From Candidatus Woesearchaeota archaeon CG11_big_fil_rev_8_21_14_0_20_43_8 (GTDB lineage Archaea; Nanobdellota; Nanobdellia; Woesearchaeales; CG08-08-20-14): a stretch of 17,316 bases of DNA. The translations under genes and the position numbers were made by a program. Below, one piece after another: positions 1 through 6,601 of this stretch. Within the stretch, counting starts at the first letter, position 1. Each line of letters opens with the position of its first letter. The stretch covers positions 1 through 17,316 of the forward strand of contig PCVE01000086.1 of NCBI GenBank assembly GCA_002762705.1. The letters are read 5' to 3'. The notes below the pieces were generated by a model. The model was not told the DNA's origin, did not search any database, and saw only the letters and a program-made list of their open reading frames with translations.

Positions 1-4
1 GTAA

Positions 5-74
5 GCCTTCAGCGCATCTCGCACGCATTTGATCAACCTTTGTCGCCAAAGGTTGGCACGAGAGCCACGAAGGC
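5..74. repeat. nested inverted repeat, possible structured RNA
   Basis: Three nested complementary blocks can be paired by eye. The outer one is GCCTTC (5-10) with GAAGGC (69-74), the middle one TCTCG (17-21) with CGAGA (59-63), and the apical one a perfect 9-bp stem CAACCTTTG (34-42) with CAAAGGTTG (47-55) around a TCGC loop. On the plus strand a T-rich run (77-90) follows, as expected for an archaeal terminator. I see no T-arm consensus, so this does not read as a tRNA, and no clear ACA box for an H/ACA guide. It could be a small RNA gene, a terminator structure, or an accident. On the minus strand an ATG at 28-26 preceded by AGGTTGAT could also begin a next gene off the left edge. Confidence 0.35.
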
Positions 75-94
75 AATTTTTTATTTTTGTGATA

Positions 95-118
95 CTGTAA
101 AATATCAAGAAAATAAAA
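95..118 (-). terminator. U-rich terminator candidate after the S27ae operon
   Basis: Immediately downstream of the S27ae stop, the minus strand reads a T-rich stretch beginning TTTTATTTTCTT. Archaeal termination commonly uses such U-tracts without a hairpin. This is the only obvious candidate at the end of the five-gene operon. Confidence 0.35.
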
Positions 119-316
119 TCACTTCTTCTCCATGTAGCTGCATTTTCCACAGGTCCTTCGGTCTTTATGTTCAGCCATGAGGAAACCATCGCCGCATTTT
201 GGACAAGACCGGTTCTTATGGTCAAGTGTGCTCCCACTGACAGTATAGCATTTGTTCATATGATATGTATTTTTCTTTTTAACAGCAGCAGGTTTTTTCT
301 TATCGTCTTTTCCCAT
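119..316 (-). CDS. rps27ae: 30S ribosomal protein S27ae
   Basis: This 65-residue protein is a small-subunit ribosomal protein with a zinc ribbon. It starts with a lysine-rich stretch, and the C-terminal half holds the ribbon: CPKCGDG around residues 38-44 and CGKC near 56-59, giving four Cys ligands. Length and motif match archaeal S27ae (the eukaryotic counterpart is fused to ubiquitin; there is no fusion here). It is the last gene of the PIN-Rpo7-Spt4-S24e-S27ae operon, a cluster conserved in archaea. The ATG is preceded by a GGTG Shine-Dalgarno site 8 bases upstream. Identification is secure. Confidence 0.95.
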   Translation of the reverse strand: MGKDDKKKPAAVKKKNTYHMNKCYTVSGSTLDHKNRSCPKCGDGFLMAEHKDRRTCGKCSYMEKK

Positions 317-327
317 TTGTCAACACC

Positions 328-729
328 TTACTCTTTCTTCTCTTCAGCAGGAGCAGCGTCTTCTTTCTTCTCTTCAGCGGCAGTAGCTTCAGCTTCTTTC
401 TTCGCAGCATCCGCAGCCTTTTTTTCTTCGTCAGCTTTCTTCTCTTTTTCGACCTGCTTCTTCAGTTTCTCATCAAGATATTTTTCTTCGATAAGATCTT
501 TTGATTTCTTGTCATTATAGACATGAGCGATTATCTTGACTCTGTCATTTCCATATTTTGTATACACATGACGAATCGAGACAAGATCCTCTTTTGTCTT
601 CAATAATGTGCCAAGCCTTCTCGTCAAAGAAAGCCTTGATGGTGTCTGTCCGCCAGCGTTCATTGTGCAGACGACTCTTTTCCTTGATAACAGAGGAAAA
701 TTAGTCTCTTTCTGAATCTCGATATCCAT
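328..729 (-). CDS. rps24e: 30S ribosomal protein S24e with acidic-basic tail
   Basis: Ribosomal protein S24e of the small subunit. The first ~85 residues hold the family fold, with the usual N-terminus MDIEIQKETNFPLLSRK and the conserved stretch TPSRLSLTRRLGTLLKT. An in-frame ATG at 735 overlaps the Spt4 stop (ATGA), but the ATG at 729 is preferred: GGTGAG lies 8 bases before it, and archaeal S24e proteins start with this M-x-I-E-I motif. The product is 133 residues. About 50 C-terminal residues are a low-complexity Lys/Glu/Ala tail, longer than in typical archaeal S24e and probably disordered or helical. Translation is coupled to the upstream Spt4 gene. Confidence 0.93.
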   Translation of the reverse strand: MDIEIQKETNFPLLSRKRVVCTMNAGGQTPSRLSLTRRLGTLLKTKEDLVSIRHVYTKYGNDRVKIIAHVYNDKKSKDLIEEKYLDEKLKKQVEKEKKADEEKKAADAAKKEAEATAAEEKKEDAAPAEEKKE

Positions 730-731
730 TT

Positions 732-920
732 TCATCTCACCTTGATTGCATATTCGCCTTTTGTGTTGAAGCCGACTCTCTGCGCGATCTCAGATTTTCC
801 TGAGTCAAGCACAGCCACTCTTCCACGCCAATTTGTCGAGAAATCGCTGACTTTGCAGCTTGGGCATTCTGAACCGTCGACGAACATCTTGCATCGTTTG
901 CATACTTTTTTCTTGACCAT
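732..920 (-). CDS. spt4: transcription elongation factor Spt4 (RpoE'')
   Basis: This 62-residue protein is the archaeal Spt4, which pairs with Spt5 (NusG-like) on the RNA polymerase clamp to increase processivity. It has the four-Cys zinc site as CKRC near residues 7-10 and CPSC near 19-22, followed by the conserved segment ending in a WRGRVAVLD-like strand where Spt5 binds. The start ATG has AGGTGAAG just upstream. It sits 10 bases after Rpo7 and overlaps the start region of S24e, the usual archaeal order. Spt5 is not in the window. Confidence 0.93.
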   Translation of the reverse strand: MVKKKVCKRCKMFVDGSECPSCKVSDFSTNWRGRVAVLDSGKSEIAQRVGFNTKGEYAIKVR

Positions 921-930
921 GATTCTTCAC

Positions 931-1518
931 CTATTTCTTTTTCTTGCTCTCTTTTGCAGCAGGTTCTTCTTTCTCTTTCTTTGTGCCAAGGTCTTCCTCG
1001 ATCCATTCGAGTTTCCCAAGACCTTTCTGTCTCATTGTCAGACCAAGCTTTGGATTTAGTTGGTCTTTGAAACTGACAGCGATTATCTTCGCTTTGCACA
1101 TGTCACCGACACGAAGAGTTCTCTTTGTCTCTTTTCCTGTGAGCACTTTCTCTTTTGAGAACGAGACAAAATCATCGATTGTCTGGGAGACATGGATCAT
1201 ACCTTCGATCGGACCGAGCGCCATGAACACACCGAAGTCAGCTATATCTTTTACCTTGCCGACAACTACTTCATGCATCTCAGGTTTATACGTAAGGATC
1301 TCGAATGTTGTATTATAGAACGAAGCGCCATCTCCAGAAACGATAATCCCTTCGCCGATCTCTTTGACACCAGCGACATCGATTACGATCCCAAGCTCTT
1401 TTGATACAAAACCTTCAAACTTCTTCTTGATCTGCTTGATGATCGCAAGATCTTTCTGAAGTCCAAAAAGGCTAGGTGGAACCCTTATATGGTCCTTGAC
1501 TTCGATTTTGTAAAACAT
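931..1518 (-). CDS. rpo7: RNA polymerase subunit Rpo7 (RpoE')
   Basis: Rpo7 (RpoE', counterpart of eukaryotic Rpb7) forms the polymerase stalk with Rpo4 and binds emerging RNA. Its 195 residues begin with the diagnostic MFYKIEVKDHIRVPP. The N-terminal tip domain spans about residues 1-78, and an S1/OB RNA-binding domain follows (GKVKDIADFGVFMALGP near 87-103, then EGMIHVSQ). The C-terminus is a short Lys/Glu-rich tail. The ATG has AAGGAGG nine bases upstream. It is transcribed after the PIN-nuclease gene and before Spt4. Rpo4 is not encoded here. Confidence 0.95.
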   Translation of the reverse strand: MFYKIEVKDHIRVPPSLFGLQKDLAIIKQIKKKFEGFVSKELGIVIDVAGVKEIGEGIIVSGDGASFYNTTFEILTYKPEMHEVVVGKVKDIADFGVFMALGPIEGMIHVSQTIDDFVSFSKEKVLTGKETKRTLRVGDMCKAKIIAVSFKDQLNPKLGLTMRQKGLGKLEWIEEDLGTKKEKEEPAAKESKKKK

Positions 1519-1541
1519 TTGTATAAGCCTCCTTGCTCTCT

Positions 1542-1985
1542 TTAAGTGTACATCTCAAGTTCGAGACATCCTCGACATTTGAGGTGGATGATCGGTACGT
1601 GCATAGATCGTAGTTTGTCACGCAGGTATTTGTCGAGCGTCGCCACGATGTTACCTGATTTTCCAGCCACAAGGTCTAATATGTGGTGATCTACGTCTTT
1701 TTCTGAGTCATCTGTGGTGATTGTTTTTAAATCTTTTGCTTTCAAAAGGTCGATAGCAAGTTTTGCTGCCCTCACGTTTTTCCCTTTCTGGAACTCTATT
1801 ATCGACTTAAGCTCATCTAATGATCTATCGATGATACAAAGCTTGTATGGAAAATGGCAAATCCTGTCTATCTCTGCGAATATGTCAATCTTATGCTGGA
1901 ATGGAACAAGCAAAAAGTTCGTATCCAATATAATATTATATTCTACAGTCACTTTTGCAGTAGGTTTGGTTCTATTTATAAACAT
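1542..1985 (-). CDS. PIN-domain nuclease (Fcf1/Utp24-like)
   Basis: This 147-residue single PIN domain is of the type encoded beside Rpo7 in many archaea and related to eukaryotic Fcf1/Utp24, which cleaves pre-rRNA. The acidic metal-binding residues are present: Asp21 (ILDTNFLL), Glu58 (SLDELK), Asp99 (EKDVDHHIL) and Asp118 (ATLDKYLRDKL). It is the first gene of the ribosomal/transcription operon. No Shine-Dalgarno is visible; the message may have a short or no leader from the TATA box at 2021-2030. The RNA target is inferred from the family. A VapC-like toxin role is less likely because no antitoxin gene adjoins it and the locus is conserved housekeeping. Confidence 0.82.
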   Translation of the reverse strand: MFINRTKPTAKVTVEYNIILDTNFLLVPFQHKIDIFAEIDRICHFPYKLCIIDRSLDELKSIIEFQKGKNVRAAKLAIDLLKAKDLKTITTDDSEKDVDHHILDLVAGKSGNIVATLDKYLRDKLRSMHVPIIHLKCRGCLELEMYT

Positions 1986-2020
1986 TTTGTTTTAGGGTTT
2001 ATAAATGAACCGTGCTAAAT

Positions 2021-2030
2021 CTATTTAAAG
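2021..2030. promoter_or_regulatory. shared near-palindromic TATA box, divergent promoters
   Basis: CTATTTAAAG on the plus strand reads CTTTAAATAG on the minus strand. Its centre is about 27 bases before the plus-strand ATG at 2053, ideal for leaderless transcription of the YgjV-like gene, and about 40 bases before the minus-strand ATG at 1985. A second AT-rich element (TTTATAAA, 1998-2005) lies closer to 1985. Confidence 0.5.
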
Positions 2031-2052
2031 CATACTATCTGATCTTCATTGG

Positions 2053-2574
2053 ATGGAGAATCTTATAATCCAGGGCATCGGTATTATCGCGCTTATCTTT
2101 GTTGTCCTTTCTTTCCAGTCTAAGAAACGATATGGGATCCTTATGTTCCTCTGGATCGCGCAATCCTTTTTCGCTGTGCATTTTGGACTTCTTGAGGCCT
2201 GGACAGCTGTCGCGATGAATATCATAGCAGCGGTCAGGACATATATCTTCAGCCAAAAAGATATCCGGGGATGGGCATCCAAAAGATGCTGGCCATATCT
2301 TTTCATAATTCTGTTCATCGCAGTTGGTCCATTCACTTGGGATGGCTACCATACATTACTGCCGATAATCGCACAGGTCATAGAATCGATCGCGCTCTGG
2401 AAGAGAAGCCCAAGAATAATAAGGATTATGATGCTTTTTCCAAGACCTTTTTGGGTCGTCTACAACCTGATGGTCGGTTCATATGCAGGAATACTCACAG
2501 AGATATTTGTGTCTGTATCGATATTGATCGGGATTTACCGGTATGACAGCGGTGTTGTTGTAAGTTCGCGTTAA
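2053..2574 (+). CDS. YgjV-family inner membrane protein
   Basis: A 173-residue, strongly hydrophobic protein resembling the bacterial YgjV family, whose function is unknown. About five to six membrane segments are visible, starting near residues 5-22, 28-45, 50-66, 82-96 and 102-118, with a C-terminal one near 138-160. The N-terminal pattern (QGIGIIALIFVVLSFQSKKR followed by an aromatic-rich second helix) is the family signature. The gene is probably leaderless from the TATA box at 2021-2030. No functional partner is evident in the neighbourhood, and a transport or repair role cannot be inferred. Confidence 0.7.
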   Translation: MENLIIQGIGIIALIFVVLSFQSKKRYGILMFLWIAQSFFAVHFGLLEAWTAVAMNIIAAVRTYIFSQKDIRGWASKRCWPYLFIILFIAVGPFTWDGYHTLLPIIAQVIESIALWKRSPRIIRIMMLFPRPFWVVYNLMVGSYAGILTEIFVSVSILIGIYRYDSGVVVSSR

Positions 2575-2589
2575 GATTTTGTGGGTTTT

Positions 2590-2608
2590 ATGTCTCTTTT
2601 ACTTTTTG
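2590..2608 (+). terminator. T-rich terminator candidate after the YgjV-like gene
   Basis: Fifteen bases after the stop codon the plus strand reads TTTTATGTCTCTTTTACTTT, a pyrimidine-rich run of the kind archaeal polymerases use for termination. Confidence 0.3.
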
Positions 2609-2612
2609 CAGA

Positions 2613-2771
2613 GTTCCGACCGCTCGATGCGGCCCGAACGATTGGCAGCTAGACGTCATCTTCTCATCGATTATCGGATTTGCTGACAGTGTGGCAGATA
2701 TCAGAGTAAGGAGCGCACGTTTGCGAAGCAAAGGTGCCTTGGATTCAGGATCTTGCAGAAGTAACTTGCAA
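2613..2771. ncRNA. structured intergenic stretch, possible small RNA
   Basis: The 268-base gap before the ClpX-like gene holds no plausible ORF but has three hairpins: 2613-2639 (nine pairs, two mismatches, loop TCGAT), 2715-2737 (GCACGTTTGC with GCAAAGGTGC, one G-G mismatch, loop GAA) and 2753-2771 (TTGCAG with CTTGCAA). It is more GC-rich than a typical intergenic spacer here. A small RNA such as an H/ACA-type guide is possible, but I could not identify C/D boxes or a convincing ACA box. Strand is undecided. Confidence 0.3.
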
Positions 2772-2792
2772 CGGAGCTATGACAGCAAAACC

Positions 2793-2800
2793 TTTAAATA
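2793..2800 (+). promoter_or_regulatory. TATA box of the ClpX-like gene
   Basis: TTTAAATA is preceded by a purine-rich BRE-like AGCAAAACC. Transcription would begin near 2822, giving a ~20-base leader that carries the AGGAGG ribosome-binding site at 2827-2832. Confidence 0.6.
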
Positions 2801-2842
2801 ATTCTAGAACATCATCCTTTTTTGTTAGGAGGGGACTTATCT

Positions 2843-4390
2843 ATGGAACGTACTGCTGAGCAAGAGTTTGAAGAGTTCTTATCAGATTATTATGATATCA
2901 ATACAATATCTATACCGGATGTCCTGCCACGGCAGATCATGAAGGATCTCACAAAAAATTTTTTTGGCCAGGATCTTGCGGCGGAGATAATATCTTCGGC
3001 TGTCGCATCGCATTATAGGTGGGCCAAGAAGTGTCTGAGGACAGAAGCAGGTATGACAACACGAGGTCAGCATATCCTCCTATATGGGCCGACTGGGGGA
3101 GGAAAAACATATTCGATGGAATTGATCGCTGAATTTTTGGGGGTGCCATTTATCCAGACCCAGGCTACCAGGTTCACTGAAGCTGGTTATGTCGGAGATG
3201 ATCTTGAGAATATTCTAAAACGTTTGATTGACGCAGCAGATGGTGACCAGAAAAAAGCGCAGCTCGGCATTGTATGCCTTGATGAAGTTGATAAACTTGC
3301 GAAAAGAGATACAGGCACAAAAGATGTCAGCGGCGAAGGTGTCCAGAATGGACTCTTGCCATTCCTAGATGGATCAGTCATGAACCTAAGATATGGGACT
3401 GGTGCTGGCGCAAAAGAAGTGGCGTTTGACACATCGAATGTCTTGTTCGTCCTCACAGGCGCGTTCTCAGGCATGCATGAGATTATACAGAACAAGCACA
3501 AAAGCGCGATCGGTTTCGGATCAGACTCAAAGAAGAAAGAGGATTTCATGTTCGATTATTCAATGGTAGAGATCGCTGATTTTGTCAAGTACGGCATCAT
3601 CCCTGAACTGCTTGGTCGGCTGCCAATAATGATCCCGTTCCAGGCCCATACAAAAGAGACACTAAGGCAGATACTGGATCATGGAAGAGATTCCATCATG
3701 CGGACAACCGCAGCAGAGATGAAAGAGGGATATGGGATCACGCTTGAATTCAGTGAGTGCGCAAAAGAATACGCAGTAGAGAAAGCGCTTGAATTGAAGA
3801 CCGGCGGCAGGGGGCTGAAATACATCAAAGGTATCATGCATAGATATATTTGTCATCTTCCGTCGACAAAAAGGGTGAAATACACAGTCACAAAAGACCA
3901 TCTCACACATCCTGAAAATCATCTTGATGAGATAATCAAAGAAGCAGAGGCATGCGAGGCAGAAGGAGCGCTTAGAATGATAACTGGTGAGTTGCCGGAT
4001 ATGATGCTTGATGGCTATACGATCTCTCTTGATGAGAATTCCCCTGAAGAATTTGGATTTGAATTGATGGGCCGTATCAAATATGGTGACAGGATGACTC
4101 GAGTCATCTATCAATTCGCACCATTGCAGAAGAAGTCGCGTCTGATGATCGATATCGAAGGTGCTGATACAGTCTCGATGGCATGTCCTGGCGATGCGCG
4201 TTTCAGCAGGAGTTATGTCGCGCTCTATGATTGCGCATGCAATGGGAATTGTTCCGATGCAGTCGACACAAGACTGATAAAACTCAGAGATGATCTATAT
4301 AAAATGATGAAGCTTGAGAAAGCAAGAGCTTTCTTCGCAGGTCTATCTAAAGAATATAATCCGAAAAAACCGGCAGGCACCCAACAGTAA
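2843..4390 (+). CDS. ClpX-like AAA+ unfoldase with novel C-terminal domain
   Basis: A 515-residue AAA+ ATPase of the ClpX group. Walker A is GPTGGGKT (82-89), Walker B LDEVDK (146-151), then the ClpX hallmark VSGEGVQ (162-168), PELLGRLP (254-261) with its arginine finger, and the sensor-2 segment TGGRGLKYI. The tripeptide IGF is at 223-225, in the loop that ClpX uses to dock on ClpP. The N-terminal zinc-binding domain of bacterial ClpX is absent. From about residue 363 there are ~150 extra residues not seen in ClpX, including a CxCxxxC cluster (464-470). The start at 2843 follows AGGAGG with a suitable spacer; a TTG at 2822 is less likely. No ClpP gene is in the window. ClpX is rare in archaea, so acquisition from bacteria is likely. 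Confidence 0.88.
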   Translation: MERTAEQEFEEFLSDYYDINTISIPDVLPRQIMKDLTKNFFGQDLAAEIISSAVASHYRWAKKCLRTEAGMTTRGQHILLYGPTGGGKTYSMELIAEFLGVPFIQTQATRFTEAGYVGDDLENILKRLIDAADGDQKKAQLGIVCLDEVDKLAKRDTGTKDVSGEGVQNGLLPFLDGSVMNLRYGTGAGAKEVAFDTSNVLFVLTGAFSGMHEIIQNKHKSAIGFGSDSKKKEDFMFDYSMVEIADFVKYGIIPELLGRLPIMIPFQAHTKETLRQILDHGRDSIMRTTAAEMKEGYGITLEFSECAKEYAVEKALELKTGGRGLKYIKGIMHRYICHLPSTKRVKYTVTKDHLTHPENHLDEIIKEAEACEAEGALRMITGELPDMMLDGYTISLDENSPEEFGFELMGRIKYGDRMTRVIYQFAPLQKKSRLMIDIEGADTVSMACPGDARFSRSYVALYDCACNGNCSDAVDTRLIKLRDDLYKMMKLEKARAFFAGLSKEYNPKKPAGTQQ

Positions 4391-4392
4391 AT

Positions 4393-4402
4393 ATTATATA
4401 AT
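4393..4402 (+). promoter_or_regulatory. TATA box of the MscS-like gene
   Basis: ATTATATAAT lies just after the ClpX-like stop, about 25 bases before the ATG at 4423, as expected for a leaderless transcript. Confidence 0.5.
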
Positions 4403-4422
4403 ACAAGCCACAAGTTTTTCCT

Positions 4423-4986
4423 ATGTTAGACACAATACTTCAGAAAGCCTCAGGGATATTCATCGATGGTTTATCTGCTGTGATAATAATCCTGATCGGT
4501 GTCATAATCGGAAGGGCTCTTGGGAAAGTGTTGAATCATTTTCTATCACAGGTTCATCTCAATAAGTTCATACTAGATGAGATCAAAGTCGGGATCAATC
4601 TTGAAGATTATCTTGGTACTTTTGTGTCATATGTTTGCTATGCGATAAGCATATTGATCGCGCTCAATACACTCAATATCATGACACCAGTGTTTTTCAT
4701 GGTGGTTGGTGGCCTCATGGTCCTTCTTTTGATCTCGCTCATCGTCGGAATAAGGGATTTTTTCCCAAATCTATTCGCAGGTTTCAAGCTCATGCGTGGA
4801 AGATCATTCAAGGAGAATGAGCGGATATTATTTGAATGCATGAAATTGAAAGTCGTCAATATAGGTTTTCTTGAGACAAAATTAATCACTAAAGATGGTG
4901 ATATTTTATTCATCCCGAATTCTGAGCTTGAAAAGAAGAGGACTGTCAATATAACCAGAAATGCGAAAAAAGCGAAGAGGAAGTAG
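4423..4986 (+). CDS. small MscS-like mechanosensitive channel protein
   Basis: This 187-residue membrane protein has three hydrophobic segments (about 16-37, 67-86 and 90-112). The third continues into an amphipathic helix (GIRDFFPNLFAGFKLMRGRSF) resembling the pore helix TM3 of MscS. A short beta domain follows with the MscS-type signature TKDGDILFIPNSEL (about 156-169) and a final VNITRN strand. The large C-terminal alpha/beta vestibule of E. coli MscS is missing, making this a minimal member of the family. The expected role is osmotic pressure release across the cytoplasmic membrane. It ends in a basic tail and is convergent with the glutaredoxin gene, three bases away. Confidence 0.75.
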   Translation: MLDTILQKASGIFIDGLSAVIIILIGVIIGRALGKVLNHFLSQVHLNKFILDEIKVGINLEDYLGTFVSYVCYAISILIALNTLNIMTPVFFMVVGGLMVLLLISLIVGIRDFFPNLFAGFKLMRGRSFKENERILFECMKLKVVNIGFLETKLITKDGDILFIPNSELEKKRTVNITRNAKKAKRK

Positions 4987-4989
4987 ATA

Positions 4990-5241
4990 TCATCGAAATA
5001 GCTTATCTAGTTCTCCATTGCTCTCAAGCGAATATAAGTCATCGCAACCGCCTATGTGCTTTCCATTGATGAATATCTGCGGCACAGTCATGCGGCCGCT
5101 TCGTTTTATCATCTCATCGCGTAGCTCTGGTTTTTCATCAATCTTATATTCTATGAATCCCTGCTCCTTTGATTCCAATAGATTCTTCGCTTTTATGCAA
5201 TATGGGCATATCTTTTTTGTATAGATCTCAATATTTGCCAT
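4990..5241 (-). CDS. glutaredoxin
   Basis: An 83-residue class I glutaredoxin-like thiol-disulfide oxidoreductase. It has the dithiol active site CPYC at 12-15, the cis-proline motif TVP at 52-54 and the glutathione-contacting GGCDD at 64-68, the standard order and length for bacterial GrxC. An in-frame TTG (5259) and ATG (5250) lie upstream, but the ATG at 5241 gives the usual family N-terminus MANIEIYTKKICPYC. Whether the host uses glutathione or another thiol cannot be seen. No thioredoxin reductase or other redox partner is nearby. Confidence 0.93.
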   Translation of the reverse strand: MANIEIYTKKICPYCIKAKNLLESKEQGFIEYKIDEKPELRDEMIKRSGRMTVPQIFINGKHIGGCDDLYSLESNGELDKLFR

Positions 5242-5254
5242 GATAATCATCTTG

Positions 5255-5283
5255 AGCAAGAAAAAAAAGGAAAGTTAGAAAAT
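5255..5283 (-). terminator. U-rich terminator candidate downstream of histone
   Basis: On the minus strand this reads a long pyrimidine run including CCTTTTTTTTCTTG, 60-85 bases after the histone stop. It also overlaps the leader of the glutaredoxin gene, so it could end histone transcription just before that gene's start. Confidence 0.35.
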
Positions 5284-5340
5284 CAGAGGCATTTTTTTCG
5301 TATGGGATTGAAAAAGTTTGTCTGATTTCCTATCTTCCTG

Positions 5341-5568
5341 TCACAGCGACGATTTAGGGCGTACGGCGAGTTTCACGTCCTCTGCCTTGACCGTCTTTCG
5401 ACGGGCATGCAGCGCAAGTCTCACCGAGTCCACTGCGATTCTTTCGGCGATGTCTTCCAAAACCTCTCGCAACGCTTCTTTGGCATTGTCCGCTACGCGT
5501 TCAGCGCCATGCGTCTTGAGGATCTTTTCCATCGCCGCTAGAGGAAGCAGCTTTCGCGCCTTTACCAT
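5341..5568 (-). CDS. archaeal histone
   Basis: A 75-residue single histone fold, close to the ~67-residue archaeal histones that wrap DNA as dimers and longer polymers. The typical pattern is present: LPLAAMEKILKTHGAERV (helix 1 and loop), a long central helix with KEALREVLEDIAERIAVDSVRLA, then HARRKTVKAEDVKLAV. A short basic N-terminus and a C-terminal RPKSSL extend it slightly. The gene has its own promoter with a textbook BRE/TATA at 5630-5644 and a leader of about 40 bases holding GGGGG ahead of the ATG. It is a strong monocistronic gene. Confidence 0.96.
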   Translation of the reverse strand: MVKARKLLPLAAMEKILKTHGAERVADNAKEALREVLEDIAERIAVDSVRLALHARRKTVKAEDVKLAVRPKSSL

Positions 5569-5629
5569 CTCTGCTAAAAACCCCCATAGATTTCTTTGAA
5601 ACTGGTAAGATTAATAATTCGCATTTCGG

Positions 5630-5644
5630 CTTTTAAACCTTTCG
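5630..5644 (-). promoter_or_regulatory. BRE/TATA promoter of the histone gene
   Basis: The minus strand reads CGAAAGGTTTAAAAG: a BRE (CGAAAGG) directly followed by a TATA box (TTTAAAAG). This is the best archaeal promoter match in the window and fits a highly expressed gene. Transcription should start near 5608. Confidence 0.7.
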
Positions 5645-5733
5645 TAGTTTTTAGTAGAAGACATATCCACCAGTATCCGAATGCGTATATTTGTAAATTT
5701 GTTTGGTAAAAATCTGTGCGAAACCGTGTGGTC

Positions 5734-6528
5734 TTAGAAAAAACTAGATAGCCTGCGTATAAACGGTGTCGATCCTGTGGTCTTCTTTTTCCTTTGCCGA
5801 GATGCTATGATCTCTTTTATCCTCTTTTCCATAAGATCTGAATTCTCGAACTCTTTTTCCTTGCGTCTGAATTCTGCAGTGTGGTGATAATTTTTTGTGC
5901 CAGATTGCTTGAACTTGAGCACCTTGTGCAATACTTCATGATACATTATATAATCGATCACATCTTCATGGTTCTCAAATATCGAGCTTATCGATATCAT
6001 GTCTGTCTTGTAATCGTATGATCCTAATTTTGATCTCGTAGGTTTTCCCATCCTAAGATTCGGCCGTTCGACAATCCCATCAAAATATTTTGTGTTGATC
6101 CTGTTGAATGATTCCTCGAGCGTCGGATGTGATCTTGTTTTAGGCACGGTAAGATGGAGCCGTTTGATGAAATTATTATAGAGATCTACATTGACAGATT
6201 CCTTGTTCTTGCCTCCGAACATCTTGATCATCAGCTCTTCAAGCAAGCCTTGGAATATCTCTGGCGTTATGCCTATCCACTTCTTGCTGATCCGAAAATG
6301 CAGCTTGTTCATGAAACGGCTGATCGTCCCATTGTATGGTCCAAGCTTTCCTGAGAATGTGACTGATACCTGATAATCATATCGCCTGCCGGGATAGATG
6401 TGTCTGAATGCGATCTCAGAAAGAAGCATCACGTCTCTTGCAGTCCTGACTTCGTCTATTCCGCTTGTCTCATCGATATCTATATCCACAACAGAATATT
6501 CTTCAGTGTCTGCTCTAATTCCCTCCAT
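5734..6528 (-). CDS. SprT-like zinc metalloprotease
   Basis: A 264-residue protein with a C-terminal metalloprotease domain. The zinc motif HEVLH is at 197-201, with His215/His216 downstream (NYHHTAEFR) as probable third ligand, and the layout is like SprT/M48-type minimal gluzincins. The segment 134-170 (HPTLEESFNRINTKYFDG...) is typical of the helical lead-in of SprT domains. The N-terminal ~110 residues form a separate acidic-start domain I do not recognise. SprT/Spartan proteins cleave DNA-protein crosslinks, but whether this one does is unknown. Its start is likely leaderless from a TATA at 6552-6559. It is divergent from the ZIP transporter gene. No signal peptide, so it is cytoplasmic. 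Confidence 0.7.
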   Translation of the reverse strand: MEGIRADTEEYSVVDIDIDETSGIDEVRTARDVMLLSEIAFRHIYPGRRYDYQVSVTFSGKLGPYNGTISRFMNKLHFRISKKWIGITPEIFQGLLEELMIKMFGGKNKESVNVDLYNNFIKRLHLTVPKTRSHPTLEESFNRINTKYFDGIVERPNLRMGKPTRSKLGSYDYKTDMISISSIFENHEDVIDYIMYHEVLHKVLKFKQSGTKNYHHTAEFRRKEKEFENSDLMEKRIKEIIASRQRKKKTTGSTPFIRRLSSFF

Positions 6529-6551
6529 AAGCCAGATGCGTATTTTCTAAG

Positions 6552-6559
6552 ATATAAAT
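6552..6559 (-). promoter_or_regulatory. TATA box of the SprT-like gene
   Basis: The minus strand reads TATTTATA, centred about 28 bases before the ATG at 6528. This is consistent with a leaderless message. Confidence 0.5.
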
Positions 6560-6567
6560 ATTTGCAC

Positions 6568-6579
6568 AAAATATATAAG
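6568..6579 (+). promoter_or_regulatory. TATA box of the ZIP transporter gene
   Basis: AAAATATATAAG is centred about 28 bases before the ATG at 6602, again leaderless. It lies only ~15 bases from the opposite TATA box of the SprT-like gene, so the two promoters may compete. Confidence 0.5.
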
Positions 6580-6601
6580 CCCATGGACCCGGTTGATTGT
6601 C

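Noticed and set aside
5..74. tRNA gene at the left edge
   Set aside because: The outer stem resembles an acceptor stem, but neither strand has the GTTCRA T-loop, a D-loop or a plausible anticodon arm.
167..520. Plus-strand ORF of 117 codons opposite S27ae and S24e
   Set aside because: Ser/Phe-rich shadow of the Lys/Glu-rich S24e tail, without promoter or family motif.
737..1099. Minus-strand ORF overlapping Spt4 and Rpo7 in another frame
   Set aside because: Both genes in the correct frames are certain; this one is an out-of-frame reading of them.
3662..4114. Minus-strand ORF of 150 codons inside the ClpX-like gene
   Set aside because: Antisense to conserved AAA+ sequence; no ribosome-binding site or recognisable domain.
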